DNA from: Adiantum capillus-veneris
Taxonomy: Eukaryota; Streptophyta; Polypodiopsida; Polypodiales; Pteridaceae
Assembly (NCBI GenBank): GCA_014529385.2
Contig: CM043970.1
Span: forward strand, 49,717,898-49,781,897
Reading direction: 5' to 3'
DNA: 64,000 bases
Below, in pieces: positions 40,682 through 53,228 of this stretch. Each line of letters begins with the position of its first letter. Positions within the stretch are counted from its first letter, which is position 1. The notes beneath the pieces are model-generated. The model saw only the letters and a program-made list of their open reading frames with translations, searched no databases and was not told the DNA's origin. The position numbers were made by a program, and so were the translations under genes.

Positions 40682-43638
40682 GTGACTGCTTTTGGCCTCA
40701 GTTTACTCCGTACATGTACATGCTTTGTAATCTCCTTAAACCAAAGATACCTTAAATACATTAGTCTTCTTGAATGTTTGTGTTCCTAGAGAAATGCCTT
40801 TCACCTGTTAGTTTTGCAACGATGTATTGTGGTGCGCAGTTGTGCTTCATTTTGAACTTGTTAGGGTGTATAAAATTAATCAATTAGCTTCAAAATTCAG
40901 ATGGCTGAACTTGAAATTTTTTTAGGATGGTTTTCTTACTCTGAAAAGGAGGCGCACCTCCCAAGAGCCTAATACTGGTTTATAGTGTACACCTTTTAAT
41001 GAATCTTTGAGTTGCAAATACTGCTGTTTTGGGCCAATGATTCGCCCCACCCTTGACTGCATGCAGCTCCTATATCTGGCTGAACATACAACTGTCCATC
41101 TCAAGATGAAGTTTCTGTTGTTATGCAACCAAAGGCAAATAACAGACTCGCTGCATTTTCCTAGTTTCTCAGGCACTTCATAGCCCTTAGATGAGACAAT
41201 CACTACAGTTTTCCTTATGGAAACCATATGGGGGATGCATACGGTTATCAGACTTTGGAATATAGTATGATTTAGATCCCCAAGACATTCTATATGTCGG
41301 ATACCATACTTGAGGTTGACTATGCTGTAAGGTCAGAGTAATGTGTCCAACTTGTTGAGGCCAACCTGCGCTCAAAAAGGACTTAAAGAGTCTAAAAGAT
41401 TCTATACAATCTGAGTTGAGCTCTTGTTTAGCTAATATGGATTGTACCTGATGGGGAACAAAAGAACATGCTTCTTGTAACCTTTAAGTATTTTTTGCAG
41501 CTTGAAATTGGCCGCCCACTCGCTTGAGAAACTTGCGCTCCTCTTTGGCTATTGTTGAGTCTAAATTTCAATTTGTCATAAACAGAAAGAACGGTAAATG
41601 TGTTTGATCATATCTTACACATATTGTACACCAAATAATGTTTGATTATGAAAGTGTGGTAAATTTACCATATGAGTATGAAAAAAACTATGCACAGGCT
41701 AATATTGCTAACATCCCTATCCATTGCTGCATGCCCTGTATGGGGTTTTTATCAAGTTAGAGACGTGGACCATGTTCCAGATGTGTCCCTCTAGTATTTA
41801 TGGTGTTTTTTTCTAGGCCAACATTTAGTATGAGGAGTTTCTTGAGGAAATTTTGGCTCAAGGAGTCAAAATGTGGGGTTTCAATGCAGAGATTGGTTGG
41901 AATTCTACCCGAGACCATACATTGGCTGGCAAAGGGAGCCACCATGAGACCATAAGCAACAACAAAATGTTGTAATGAAAGTTGTAATGAAAGCCATGTA
42001 TGCTCCAACCGAGCCATGGCATGCAACCCTAGACCATACATTGGCTGGCAAAGGGAGCCACCATGAGACCATAAGCAACAACGAAACGCCAAGACTGTCT
42101 TGACCCTTGGGGTTGCCACCAAGGATAAAGCCCTTATGGGCCATAGCAGAAAAGACATTTTAGTTTGTTAATAGTCCCTTCATTTAGGAGCCCTTTAGGA
42201 GGAGGACTTGCAAACAAGGAATATTGGCTTTAAACTCGGATATGTGAGTATTGACTATCACAACACTTGGAATATACTTGCAAACAGGGATTATTTGCTT
42301 TAAAATCGGATATGTGAGTATTGACTATCGATTTTTACCTTTAGTTCTTCTAGCTATCCATAAAGCTTTCTTTTCTATGTAGTTACAAATTTTATAGTCT
42401 CAATTTCTCACATGGTCATATGGCTTGACAGGGTGTGTTATCTTGAGCTATAGTTTCTTGCCAAGACACTTCTAGCATACCTTGGGTCTGTGTGTCACAC
42501 ATACATAGTGTCTTTATTTGTATATAATTACAAATATGGTCTCAATTTGTCACATGGTCATATGGCTTGATTGGGTGTGTCATCTTGAGCTATAGATTTT
42601 TACCTTCAGTTCTTTTACCTTTCAAAGCGATTATGGGTCACATTAGGTTAATATGGGACACTTCAGTTCTTGTAGCTATCCACAAGCTTTCTTTCTATGT
42701 AGTTACAAATTTTATAGTCTCAATTTCTCACATGGTCATATGGCTTGACCGGGTGTGTTATCTTGAGCTATAGTTTTGTGCCAAGACACGTCTAGCATAC
42801 CTTGGGTCTATGTATCACACATACGCAATGTCTTTTTTATGTAGGGCATACCACCACTCTGAAGTTAGATTACTTTGACTCTATTGAGAATGTGTTTGAT
42901 TTTAATGTGTAAGACAATCCTTATATCTCACGTGGGAGCCCAAGATGAGGTTGACATTTTTTTTGGAAAAAGAAATTATGTGATGAAAATCCCATGTGGG
43001 AGCCCAAGAAAAGGGTGTATTGATTTTTTTTTTGGAAGAGGTCTGTGTACAAAGGAGACTGGCTAAATTTTTAGGATTTATATTTATGTGCAAACTCAAA
43101 ATCAAATACTGATGGTGCTTTTTTAAAAGTTGCATTTTGCTTAAGCATAGACGTGCATTCATATCACATATAATTGTTTTGTTCAAAGGGATTAATATTT
43201 CAATGGGTTTTTTTGTAATGTGTTTTGATTTAATGAGAAGTTTTTATGGTTGTTTAAGAGTATGCATTATTTGTTATTTAGAGAACAATCCATTTCATAT
43301 GTGTGCCTTAAATCCCATATGGGAAGCCTACTACGTAGGTGGTTAGTATCATATGTTTTGAGATTGAGATTTGTGTCAGTTTACAAGGCAAATGCTATTT
43401 GTTTGTTGACAAATTACATTGAAACGATTGGTTTATTTTAATTTTGTATTCATTATATTTGTTGATTTTCATGGTTTGTTCTCTTAACATCTATTGCAAA
43501 TGAAAACACACTACAATGTACACTTCTGTTCATTTGCAGTTCAACATGTATTTTTGCAAAAGAATGTGCTTCTAAAATTGTTATGTTACTAGTATACATA
43601 AAATAGTGGGTCATTACATTCTGTACGAAATCCGTATG
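40682..43638. other. Transposon interior without recognised genes
   Basis: No protein family was recognised. The region is built of local duplications: AGACCATACATTGGCTGGCA blocks at 41914 and 42029 (115-bp period), GATATGTGAGTATTGACTAT at about 42237 and 42308, and a longer unit (CTATGTAGTTACAAATTTTA...CATGGTCATATGGCTTGAC) near 42376, 42519 and 42695. Confidence 0.5.
41910..42835. repeat. Cluster of internal duplications in the transposon
   Basis: Three families of direct repeats follow one another (about 115 bp, about 70 bp and about 150-330 bp). The largest unit includes CATGGTCATATGGCTTGAC, TATCTTGAGCTATAG and GCATACCTTGGGTCT. Copies differ by substitutions and a partial deletion. Confidence 0.75.
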
Positions 43639-43726
43639 AGGGGGGTTGGCTCATTGCGAGAACGTCCGTATCCTGTCCCTATGTAGGGGGGTAGGCTAGC
43701 AAGTAAGATACCGTATATAGGGGGGT
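43639..43726. repeat. Right subterminal G-run motifs
   Basis: AGGGGGGT occurs at 43639, 43685 and 43719, two of them shortly after CCGTAT. The same octamer is present near the left end (34728), all in the same orientation. Confidence 0.6.
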
Positions 43727-43768
43727 TTCTCTAATTTTGATGCACGCAGGTGACATCCCCCATTACTA

Positions 43769-43785
43769 ATAGTGAATCCCCCGGG
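43769..43785 (-). repeat. Right terminal inverted repeat
   Basis: ATAGTGAATCCCCCGGG is the exact reverse complement of 34678-34694. CCACAGCT follows at 43786-43793. Confidence 0.93.
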
Positions 43786-45016
43786 CCACAGCTCCAGTGC
43801 CATACACCATTCTGAATGGTGTCATTCCAGTAGTTACCTTATAAGCTGTCCTATAAGCCCATAGAGCAGTCTGAAGTTTCAAATCCCACTGGTCTGGTTT
43901 CTTTTGCACCACCTTAGTCAGAAGAGTCTTTATTGTCTTGTTGCTACTTTCAACCTGTCCATTGCATTTGGGATAGTAAGGAGTAGATTTCCGATGCTTG
44001 ACTGAAAGCATATCCAATAGGACTTCCATAGTGTCATTGATAAAATGTGTTCCTTGATCGGTCACAATATCTGCTAGACATCCATATCGGCAGACAATAT
44101 TCTCAAATAGAGACCTTGCAGTTGACTTGGCTGTGTTGTCAGGAAGAGCCTTAGCTTCAACCCACTTGGTTACATAACAAGTAGCCATTACTATGTACTT
44201 GTTCTTCCTGGGAGTAACCTTCTTAAAAAGTCCCATAAAATCTAGTCCCCATTTCATGAATACTCCCAGTGGTTGGAGTGGCATCAAGGGAGTCATATCT
44301 GCAGCTGTTGGTCGACCCATTCTTTGGCATATGTCACAAGTTTTACAAAAACTTCTGACATCAGCAATCAGTGTTTGCCACCACAGACAAGCTTGTAGAA
44401 TCTTCTTGTAGGTTACTTCGTTGGAAAAGTGTCCACCAGATTCACCATTATGCGCTTCTGTAATCACTTGCATTCTTCCTTCCATAGGGACACATCGTCG
44501 AAGTATACCATCAATACCTAGTCGATAAAGTAATCCTCCTATGATAGTAAATTTCAGGCTTTTTATGATCAGAGCTTTCTTCTGATTCTGCTTCCAATCC
44601 TCCGGAAAGGCACCTTGGGAAAGAAATTGATAAATATCATACCATTCAGGATCCACTGAGTCTTCTGCCTCCAACTGAAATAAATCAGCATCCACTGGTT
44701 CATCTCTCAAGGGTGATTCTGAATATCCTTCCGTACTTCTTGAAAGAAAATCAGCTCCACAATGGTTTCGGCAAGGCTTATGGAAAATTCTAAATTCAAA
44801 TTCCATTAGGAACATCATCCATCTTATCAGTAGCCTGCCTTGAATAATGACTTTATTAATCGAAAACAGAAGAGCTTGATGGTCCACATAAAAATGAAAT
44901 AACTTTCCCAACAGGTAATGCCTGAACTTTGTAGCGCTGAAAACCATTCCAAGGGCTTCTCTCTCAGTAGTTGTATAGCCTTGTTCAGCCTGACTGAATC
45001 TGCGAGCGACTGGCAA
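43786..45016 (-). pseudogene. Element G RNase H and integrase (N-terminal and core)
   Basis: A 400-codon open frame. RNase H parts are YTTTEREALGMVFSATKFRH, HFYVDHQALL and CGADFLSR. The integrase zinc finger spans HNGESGGHFSNEVTYKKILQ to CKTCDICQR. The DDE core shows KWGLDFMG, VTDQGTHF and YYPKCNGQVESSNKTIKTLL. The frame ends in YGTGAV, where the DNA transposon enters at 43785. It would be functional-looking but for the insertion and the upstream frameshift. Confidence 0.93.
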
Positions 45017-45052
45017 AATAAACCGGATAATCAGTTCTTTCGTCTGGCTGAG

Positions 45053-46064
45053 CTAATATTGCCCCCATTGCCAATCCCAAAGCATCAACATGTACGTGGA
45101 AAATAATATCCCAGTTTGGCTACCTAAGGACTGATTTATTCGTAATGGATTTTTTAAGATTCTGGAAGCTTCCTCACATTCAGCAGTCCAGTTGAACTTA
45201 CTGGTCTTCTTTGTAAGCTCATATAGTGATACTGCTTGAGAAGCAACCTTATGTACAAATCTTCTATAGAAATTCACATAACCCAAGAAAGAACTCAACT
45301 CTGAAGCAGTTCTGGGTGCTTTAGCTTGCTGAACACACTGAATTTTGTCATTGGCCATCTCTATTCCATTTTGGGAAACCACATGTCCCAGTAGCTGTCC
45401 CTTCCAGACTAGAAAAACAGATTTGAATGGATTCAAACAAATCCGCTTCTCCTGACAGCGTTTGAAAACCATTTCTAGGAATAGAAGGTGTTGTTCCTCA
45501 TATGAATAGACAGTGAAGTCATCCATGAAAATGGCGAGGAACTGATGAAGGAATTCATTAAACATCTCCATCATACACCGCTCAAAGGTAGCTGGTGCAT
45601 TGCACAGGCCAAAAGGCATCACCAGATACATGAAAGCTCCCCACTCTGTGATGAAAGTGGTCTTGGCTCTATCTTCAAGAGCGATCTGTAACTGGTTATA
45701 GCCGCTATAACCATCCATGAAGCTATACATTTCATATCCTGCGATCTCATCAAGCAACATATCAGTAAAAGGCAAGGGAAATAGATCCTTAATAGTTTGG
45801 GCATTTAGTTTCCTATAGTCGACTATTTAGTTTTCTCAATTTTCCATTCTTCTTGGGGACGACGACTATGGGAAATAGCCAATCACTGCTTTCCACTTCT
45901 GTGATGAACCCAGCCTTGAGAAGATTATCAATCTCCTCCTTAACCTTCTTTGCATAGTTGGGGCTCATCCGGTATCTTTGCAGTCATACTAGCCTAGCAT
46001 CCGATTTCAGTGGTATTCGGTGCTGACATACTTCAGGATCTACTCCCTTCAGTGCTGTATGTTC
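45053..46064 (-). pseudogene. Element G reverse transcriptase
   Basis: WLFPIVVVPKKNGKLR (about 45860), [40 protein letters not shown] and AIFMDDFTVYS, the last carrying the catalytic x-D-D as FMDD. LLGHVVSQNGIEM and SSFLGYVNFYRRFVHK close the thumb region. A frame change lies near 45830 and another near 45120 at the RNase H junction (VDALGLAMGAILAQPDERTD continues in a new frame). The start of the region is separated from the protease ORF by a TAG at 46065. Confidence 0.9.
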
Positions 46065-47264
46065 CTAGGCAAACACATCTTTATAGTTCTGGAACATTTT
46101 CCGTGCCTTTTCCTTCATTGTCGGATTGAGGTGCTTATTGACCTTGATCATTCTAGGATTATCCTCTGATCCTAGGTTCCACTCTTCCACTTCCTGGTCG
46201 TCTGGAAGCAACCAGTTTGGCCCGCCTCCTTTTCGTTTGGTCGATTCTTCAGCGTAATCCCAGGATGGTCCATTCATTTTTGAAACAGTATTCTGATCCA
46301 CTGGGTACTCTTCAGAACATATTGATTCCTCTACTGTACCAGTATCAGCTGGTTCCACCATCCTTCCAGTTAGCTGAACTGTTCTTTCCCCTGTATTGAC
46401 TTCAAGAAACTGATCAGGGAATTGTCTCTTCTGCTTGTCAACCTGCTCTTTGTTCAGAAAGACTGCATTCAAGTCAATTTCTGCCAAAGGGAATATGTTC
46501 ATAGCCAATAGCATTCGCTCGATGTTCTTGGCTATGTACTTCTGACATAACTCCTTTGGCCTCAGTTCCTTTTTCCAACTCTTGGTATTGTTGGTCTGGA
46601 TTTGGATTCTGCCACTGGCCCCTTCTATGGTCAATGTTTGGTTTGCATAGTCATGAACAGCATGTGCTGTTCTCAACCATGGGCGCCCTAGTAGCATCCC
46701 ATATGCTCCTTGCACATCCAGGACTAGGAAACTGGTTTTGAATTTCTCCCTCCCAACTCTTATCTGCATGTTTTCAATCATACCCGTCGCCTGTACGACT
46801 CTATGATATGCCATTCGTACTTTGAATGGTGCTGGTTTCATACTATTGATGCCCATTCTTTGCTGAAGATGGGCTCCCATTATGTTGACTCCTGCCCCTC
46901 CATCCAGGATAACACTTGAGAGAGGTTTCCACTGCTTCTTGACCTTGTAGTCCACCTGAATAAGTGGAACTTCATCATCTCGGATGGCCGTCAGGTCCAC
47001 TGTTCTGGCCTCTGCCTTAGCTTTCCTGTGCTGTCTGATAAAGTTGGTCACCTCAGGCAAGGTTTTTCTTATATCCTCCAGCTCTCCAGTCAGCTTATGA
47101 ATTCTATCACAAATTTTCACATGAATTTCTTCTCTCTCTTGGTCAGACTGATTGTGAGAGCTTGAAGAACTGGTATCTTCACACTGCCATTCTTCTTTTG
47201 CAGTGCTTCCACTCTTTCCATCCACTCCCCGTTCATCAGCTAGTCCATGTACCACAGCCAGCAT
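46065..47264 (-). pseudogene. Element G protease and linker
   Basis: A 399-codon open frame. The protease site is SSVILDGGAGVNIMGAHLQQ, with D-G-G-A as in Tat/Athila-type elements, and YGMLLGRPWLRTAHAV is the flap-to-C-terminal signature. A charged linker leads to NPTMKEKARKMFQNYKDVFA, the usual entry to RT. The closing TAG (46065) falls where Gypsy elements generally have Trp after DVFA, so TGG to TAG is likely. Confidence 0.88.
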
Positions 47265-47288
47265 GGTCTCACTTATGGCCGGTACTGA

Positions 47289-47960
47289 CTAATCTTTATT
47301 AGTCGATTGGGCTGGTATCCTCTGAATGACTCTAGCTTCGGAACTTTCTGGCTGCTCTGGCAGCTTCTTGGCTAAATCCTCCATGATTTTAGCCGCTAGT
47401 TCCCTCTGCTCTTGCCACTCATCTACCACCTTTTCTTTACCTTTGGCCTTCCAAACTTCTCTTTGTTTAGCCCACTTGCTGCTGTTAGGATTGACTGGTG
47501 CTTCTGAAGTGTTTGGGATTTCTTCAATGACTACCCCCTTGCTCCTAGTAACTACCCTGACTAGGACTGGCTCTGGTGTCTTAGCCTCAATAGTAGTCGT
47601 TTGCAGGTGCATATGGGCATTGGGCTACAAAATGACCATACTTTCCACAAGTATAGAAATTCATGCTCCTGTTCTGAAAGTTGACTCTTTCTCTACCTCT
47701 GCCCATTCCTGGTTGGAATCGGCCACGTCCCTGACCAGTACCACTGCTACCTGGTCTCTCCTCTTGGGCTACTTTCACTGGTTCTACCTTCACTGGTTCA
47801 GTGCAGGCAACCACTGACAGATCTTTGCCTTTCTTAAAGTGGTGAATTCTGATGCCACAATTATTCCATAGGTGACCAAAAGCCTTGCAGTAGGTACATT
47901 GTGGACATTCAGTGGAGATATGGTCCTTGGATTTGCATCTTGAACACCAAGTCTCCATCT
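47289..47960 (-). pseudogene. Element G gag C-terminus with zinc knuckles
   Basis: 47958-47587 encodes two good CX2CX4HX4C knuckles, CSRCKSKDHISTEC and CTYCKAFGHLWNNC. A third has lost its first cysteine (FYTCGKYGHFVAQC). A Gly/Arg-rich segment (GTGQGRGRFQPGMGRGRERV) separates them. In a shifted frame 47612-47289 adds RVVTRSKGVVIEEIPNTSEA and ends in TAG at 47289-47291; the same frame then runs on into the protease ORF, so the TAG interrupts one polyprotein. Confidence 0.85.
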
Positions 47961-49085
47961 TTCAAATTTGTTGTCTTGTGTGGCTAATTTCGACAATCTG
48001 CCTAGCCATTTCTTTAATTTTCTTGGTCCAGGATCCCTTCTTTGATTTCTCCTTTGCTCGTTCATTAGAGCTGCTCTCGGAGCTACTGGACATCTCACTG
48101 GAATCAGAACTTTTAGTAGCAGAGCTATTGCTACTGGTCCTTCGCTTCTTGTGGCTCTTTTCCTTCTTAGCCTGCTGTTCCAGTTAATGTCCTTTGGACC
48201 AGATCATTGAATTTCTTGGTAGGGGGTGGTACCTCTTGTTCCCTAAGATTTTTTCTTCTTAACCCATTCAGGAACCATGCCCTCAACCTCTTCTCAGATG
48301 GCGGTTCCTGTAATTGCCTTTGTTAGCTCCTTGATCTTTTCCACATAACTGTGGACTAACAAATTTCTCTGTTTGATCTTATCTAATTCACAGAGAATAT
48401 CTTCGTCCTCTCTATTGTCGAAATATTCCAACCTGAAGGCTTTGAGAAATTTGTTATATGATCTGAGCTGGCAGGCAGGGTAATGGTAATACCATTTCCT
48501 CGTTGCCTCCTTCAAGGTTTGTGGAAAATATTCCCCCCAATCATCTTCATCAATATTATTCAGTTCAACGTACTACTCTAAAGCTTGTATGTGAATGTCT
48601 GGATCATCCTTCTTCCCTCCCTTGAATATTGGAAAAGAAATCATCAGGGAAGCTGTGTAATCATTCCGATTACTACTGATCCTGCCACTTCTCTTCTTGG
48701 ATTCAGAATGACGCTTGGGAGTCTTCTTGCAATTATCAGTGTTAGCATCCCAATCAATCTCTGTCTCTGTCTCAGTGTCAGTGTCTTCTCTGGTTTTTCT
48801 GCTAGAAGTACGGTGACTTCCTTTACTTCCCTTGGTATCCTCATCTCTCTGCCAGGACCGAGAACTCTTGGAACTCTTTGCCTTCTGTGCTTCCCGTTCT
48901 GCTCGTCGGCCTCGAGAATGACTGGAGTGCTGTGAGTCCTACGCCTCATCAGCCTGACTATGCTCCTCCTGAGCCTCAGTGTCAGTCATCTTATCTTGCT
49001 TGGGGTCAGACTCTCTTTCTGACTCCTCAGGAATAGGGTCAACACGAATGGTGGATTTCCGGCCACGACTGGATTTTGGTGCCAT
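47961..49085 (-). pseudogene. Element G gag N-terminal and capsid part
   Basis: The ATG at 49085 gives MAPKSSRGRKSTIRVDPIPE. An Arg/Ser/Glu-rich leader follows, then SLMISFPIFKGGKKDDPDIH, NIDEDDWGEYFPQTLKEATR and KWYYHYPACQLRSYNKFLKA, which form the retrotransposon gag domain. The frame is open to 48294 apart from TAG at 48939-48941 and 48573-48575. Beyond 48294 (TGA) frames change but gag-like Ser/Lys-rich sequence continues to the knuckles. Confidence 0.85.
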
Positions 49086-49140
49086 TGCTGAAAACTTCGA
49101 ACTGGGAGAAGAGTCTTTCAGTCAACGAGCTTCAGCTCGA

Positions 49141-49159
49141 GCCACCGTGATCACCAAAA
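49141..49159 (-). promoter_or_regulatory. Probable primer binding region of element G
   Basis: On the minus strand TTTTGGTGATCACGGTGGC follows the 5' LTR end. TGGTGATCACGG begins with the TGG expected from a tRNA 3' CCA, three bases after the LTR. I cannot name the tRNA. It is not the initiator Met type used by A-F. Confidence 0.5.
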
Positions 49160-49642
49160 TGGAATTGGAGTTGATCTCTTGAGACAGCTAATTCCAGTGT
49201 TGGAAGATTTCAGCTTCTAGTGTAGGGAGATTTTAGACAGTAGACTGGACAGGAATCAGAAACTAGACTGGAATGTGGATACTGAAATAAGAATCAGACT
49301 TATGTACTGGAAATAAGGTTCAGATTCAGATTTAGATTTAGAAGACTGGACGAGAAGTAAGTATAACTGGAATATGCCATGATTGGAATTATAGATCAAG
49401 GTTACAGTGAATATGATTTACAAAGAGAAAGTACAGCCGACAATACTGCCTATGATTCTCAAGTACAAGTACAGCCAAGTCGCTAACCCAAATGATAATA
49501 ATTGCCAACCCGATTACAATGTAATGGGCCCTATTTATACACTTCGGGTTTACTGTAGTAATTACCATAGTAACTACTAAGTAATTAGCTGCCCATCTCT
49601 TAAGAAGACGTTCCCACACAGTGAACTATCCAGCCGTCTACA
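49160..49642 (-). repeat. 5' LTR of element G
   Basis: 483 bp, direct copy of 29369-29851. TCTGT follows at 49643-49647 as the second target duplication copy. Confidence 0.92.
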
Positions 49643-49647
49643 TCTGT

Positions 49648-51653
49648 CCTTGACAGAGTTGTGAGTGTGTTAGCGGAAGCGTAATGCATGAAACGGCAGA
49701 ATTGAATTCACGTCACTAGCATGCCTTGCATAAAGAAGGTAAGCCCTTGCGCAAAGTGATGGCCTCAACCGTGAGAACCAAAACTGTAAGTATCTTGCAC
49801 AATTTTAAACTGGTAGGGATTCTGTGAGTTGATATCCCCTATTTTTCCAGTTCCCTGAAGCCGTGCTTCCTATAAAATTGCCGAAGCACTTTGCTTTGCA
49901 CAATGACAGTAATTGCCAAGTAAAGTGTAAATAGGAAGAAACAGGAAAAACTTAAACTTGGCTAACCTGGTCGTTGTTGCTGCAACCAGTTGGTCATGAA
50001 AGTTGGGAGAAAAACTCATTCCAAAATGGCCCATAGCCATATCTGCACAGACGCCCTCGTATGTCCTATACACTTGTCTGGTACATAAGGCCAGAACCTT
50101 CAAAATTGAATCCACCTGCAAACACCTTGCCTATTCCTTCCCCATTGTGTATGCTCATAGCATATGCCAAACGTGGCCAGCTTCAATGAAAGATGTAGAA
50201 ATTGAAGCCTTGCTTCACATAAGTACTTATAGAGTTTATGTGCTCATAGCTAACGGAGACTCCTGCTAACAGACAGATGTCGTAGCAAAGGAAAATCGAC
50301 CTTGTCGAGCAATTTCAACCAAAATTTGCTAGTGTTGTGGGGCAAGTATCCTTTGTCGACTTCTAGAAGCAGTGACCATTAGTAAGCCATGCCAAGTACT
50401 TTGCACCCTTCATCAAGTCAATCAATAGGTTGTGCCGATCATCTCCTTGAGATTCTAAAGCATCACGAATTTGCTATGAGTTTGCATCAAAGTGAACCAC
50501 TGAGAAGCCGTGCTTCGGAGCCAGGTGGTTGGGAGTCAAGCCGTGCTTGATTCGAGTTTTCAAGCTTATCTTTGGGCTTTTACCAACAATGTAGGCAACA
50601 AAATTTAATGTTTCAGATAACTGTCACAAGCCATGCTTGTGCTTGGAGTGCAGAAGATGCACTTTATGTGATGCATGTAGAGATATGCAATATAGGTGAT
50701 ACTTCCTCTATCTGAAGAATACGCTTCCTAAGCAATACACAGCCTTGCTGTTAGAAACATCATAACCATATCATACTCAAGCCATGCTTGACTCAAGTTG
50801 GCAAGGGAAGCATGGGTCTTATGCCAATAATTGATGCAACATGGCATGCATAAAACAATTTTTCCAATGATAAATATGTCCCATATGCTGAAGGCGTATG
50901 CATTTTGTACATGAATGATCAGGCATATTAGCTAATCTTCCATGTGTAAGTGACTAAAGTTAATAATGTTGGACTGACAATCAAGCCTTGCTTGATAAAG
51001 TCCAACCTACCCCTTGGGCGGCCATCATGGCATAAATTGGTATTCACAAACCCAACAAAATGCAGATGATGACATAACCAATTCGAAAGTAAAGGGAAAA
51101 TCGAAAGCTACTGCTTACCTTAGTAAGTGCTCTTGCCGCCCAGTTATACCATCGTACTAATCAAAGGAAACACCGAGGAAACCTTGATGTCAGATGTCGT
51201 TGCCTTATGCTTGCATGCTACGAAGGGGGGGGGCGGGGGGTTGGCCTGTGATCAGCCTCCCTTAGTCAAATTTAATTGCCCAAGGCCTTTGGCCTTAGGG
51301 CCCCCCGTGTGAAAAAGAGGGCAAGCACAGCGATGGCGTGCTGTTGCAAAGCCGCCGAGAGAGAGAACATGAGAGGGCGAAAGCCTTGCTATGCCATGGC
51401 CTTCGATCTTGTGACGTCTTATGTGCCCCTCGGCCTCGCGCTCACATCGAGCTCTTCAGCAGCTAAATCGGCGTGGGTGCGCCAGCTGCTCCTCCCCTCG
51501 TTAGGGATTGGAACCGCGGCCCGTGAGCGGCTCGTGCTTCCACCTCCACTAAGCGGCCATGCCCGCCTCCTACAAGAAGCTTCGGCACTCCTTGCTTGCA
51601 TGGATTGCATGAGAAGACCACGCCCTCCTCCTCCTTTTCCAGAATAGCTTGGG
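49648..51653 (-). mobile_element. Element F interior, 5' half
   Basis: About 2 kb between the F primer site and the G insertion. No gag or other retroelement motif was recognised. AAGCC(G/A)TGCTTG-like words recur at about 50510-51000 (GAGAAGCCGTGCTTCGGAG, CAAGCCGTGCTTGATTCGAG, CAAGCCATGCTTGTGCTTGG), suggesting a degenerate short repeat. 51280-51650 is unusually GC-rich with open frames on both strands of no known family. Confidence 0.5.
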
Positions 51654-51665
51654 GCTCTGATACCA
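51654..51665 (-). promoter_or_regulatory. Primer binding site of element F
   Basis: On the minus strand TGGTATCAGAGC, an exact initiator tRNA-Met type site, lies one base after the LTR end. Confidence 0.92.
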
Positions 51666-51666
51666 A

Positions 51667-51843
51667 TGTAAGACCTAGGGTAACTGAACATAGGATCCTC
51701 CTCCCTACCGCCCCTTATATAGGCCTAGGTCCTAGCTCTTGCCCTAAGCGGATCCCCAGTCCACACTGGTCCAGTCTAGGCCCTTGGCCTAGGTCCCTGA
51801 CCCCCTAGGTTGGGCCTTGCCCCGTAGGACCCTTGTCCTGATA
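51667..51843 (-). repeat. 5' LTR of element F
   Basis: 177 bp, direct copy of 24498-24674, with the outer end mutated (CCTGATA versus CCTGACA). Flanked by AAGAGAGAG. Confidence 0.88.
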
Positions 51844-52367
51844 AAGAGAGAGTTTAGAGAACATGACAACAATTGAGGACCAGATTTATGTGGAGCCGGT
51901 CCCCCCTCCAATAGACATTTGTATTATAGTTTTTCCCATCAAGTTAGACTTGTTACAATACAATCTTTGTGTTCCTTGTGACCTAGGTGATGCAATGAAG
52001 ATGGAAAGCTGTTCATGCATCACGAGCATAACATAAACCTTGTGGAAAGCATTAACAATCCCAAGCCTCAGTCCCAAGACCTCAAACACCTTTGAAGGTG
52101 GAGAGAGCTAGTAGGGAATGAGGGTAGGGAAGAGGAAGAAGAAACATTTCATAGGAGAAAGAACTAGTTCCTTACTTATCATCACTCTTCTTGCTAGCAT
52201 ACATAATAGCATAGTAATGAAGATGGAGAAGATGACAAGCTTAAGCATTGAAGCATGGCTCTTGGTTGGATTTGCATTCCATAGCCAAGAGTGTTGGTGT
52301 AGTCTCTCAACCTCTCTACTTGTTTGGAGAAGGAGAGGGGGCTCTTTCACTTTGCACAATACACAAT

Positions 52368-52426
<59 letters not shown>

Positions 52427-52585
52427 TATAAACCCCAAGCATGCCCCCTATTTGCTTTGTTCGACCCCCCCTTGTAGCTCATGCTTGAAGCTCATTGGAC
52501 CCCTCAGGCCTAGCCAATCATAAGCAAGAGTCATACCAAGAAACAAGGGTAACCTTGGGACAAGTGTCCCCCTTTCCCCTTGACA
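51844..52585 (-). repeat. 3' LTR of chromovirus H, proximal part
   Basis: On the minus strand it starts TGTCAAGGGGAAAGGGGGAC at 52585, just after a purine-rich tract, and matches the solo LTR at 26977-27849. It is interrupted at 51844 by element F and continues at 24349-24497. Confidence 0.7.
52370..52425. repeat. (GT)n(GA)n microsatellite in LTR H
   Basis: About 20 GT units followed by several GA units. The solo LTR copy has only a short GTGTGTGT here, so the tract expanded in one copy. Confidence 0.93.
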
Positions 52586-52799
52586 TTACCTCTCTCTTGA
52601 AATCATAGTTGTCCTCGACTATGAGTTAGAAGATGTAAAGCCTTAGCCATTAGTCAATCTTAGTTAGTGGGTAGAGGATCCTTTTACCCTACGACATCTT
52701 TCCAAGATGGATGACTAATCTATTTGGTGCTTAGGAGACATAGTTGCCGCAAGCATGTCTACTCCTTAGTCCATTTCATTTTCCCAAAGTAGAGTGACA
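52586..52799 (-). other. Polypurine tract and 3' end region of chromovirus H
   Basis: The minus strand reads ATTTCAAGAGAGAGGTAA at 52586-52603 beside the LTR. It is preceded by GTCGAGGACAACTATGATTT, a common ending of Gypsy coding regions. No chromodomain is legible in the remaining about 190 bases. Confidence 0.6.
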
Positions 52800-53228
52800 G
52801 AACTTCTTAGCAGAACTCCCCCCCAGAAGTAGACCCTCGCCATCCCCATCCCTCCCTTGGCGTTTTTCCACAGCAGTACACATCGCCTTGAAGTCCCCCC
52901 CCTTCTGGCGACAGTTCTCTGCAGATCAACCCAAAGGCTTAGCGTTTTGGGATATCAGTCCATCAGCAAAAACGCCAGCAAAGCAGATCAGCCTTTTAGC
53001 ATTTTTGCATTGCTGCCCCTTCAAGGTTTTGATTCGCAGATACAAACCAGCCTAGAGTTTTGGTGAGGAGACACATCCAGCCAACGTTTTTGGTTTCAAC
53101 ACCTAACCGCCACAGATACCCACAGTTTCAGCCCTAAGACAGAGTAGCAGAACTCCCCCTAGATGGTTACAGATGTTCTCTCATTTTCAGCCATAAAAAC
53201 GCAGCCAAAACAGTCATTTTCAGCCACA
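52800..53228 (+). repeat. Divergent family C LTR fragment in element H
   Basis: AGAAGTAGACCCTCGCCATC, TCCCTTGGCGTTTTTCCA, CATAAAAACGCAGCCAAAAC and CAGTCATTTTCAGCCA match stretches of the C LTR (4046-4400) in the same order with heavy divergence. It interrupts the end of the H pol gene. Confidence 0.65.

Noticed and set aside
51276-51691. GC-rich overlapping frames on both strands as a gene
   Set aside because: Neither strand gives a recognisable domain. The region is the leader of element F next to its primer site, and composition explains the long frames.
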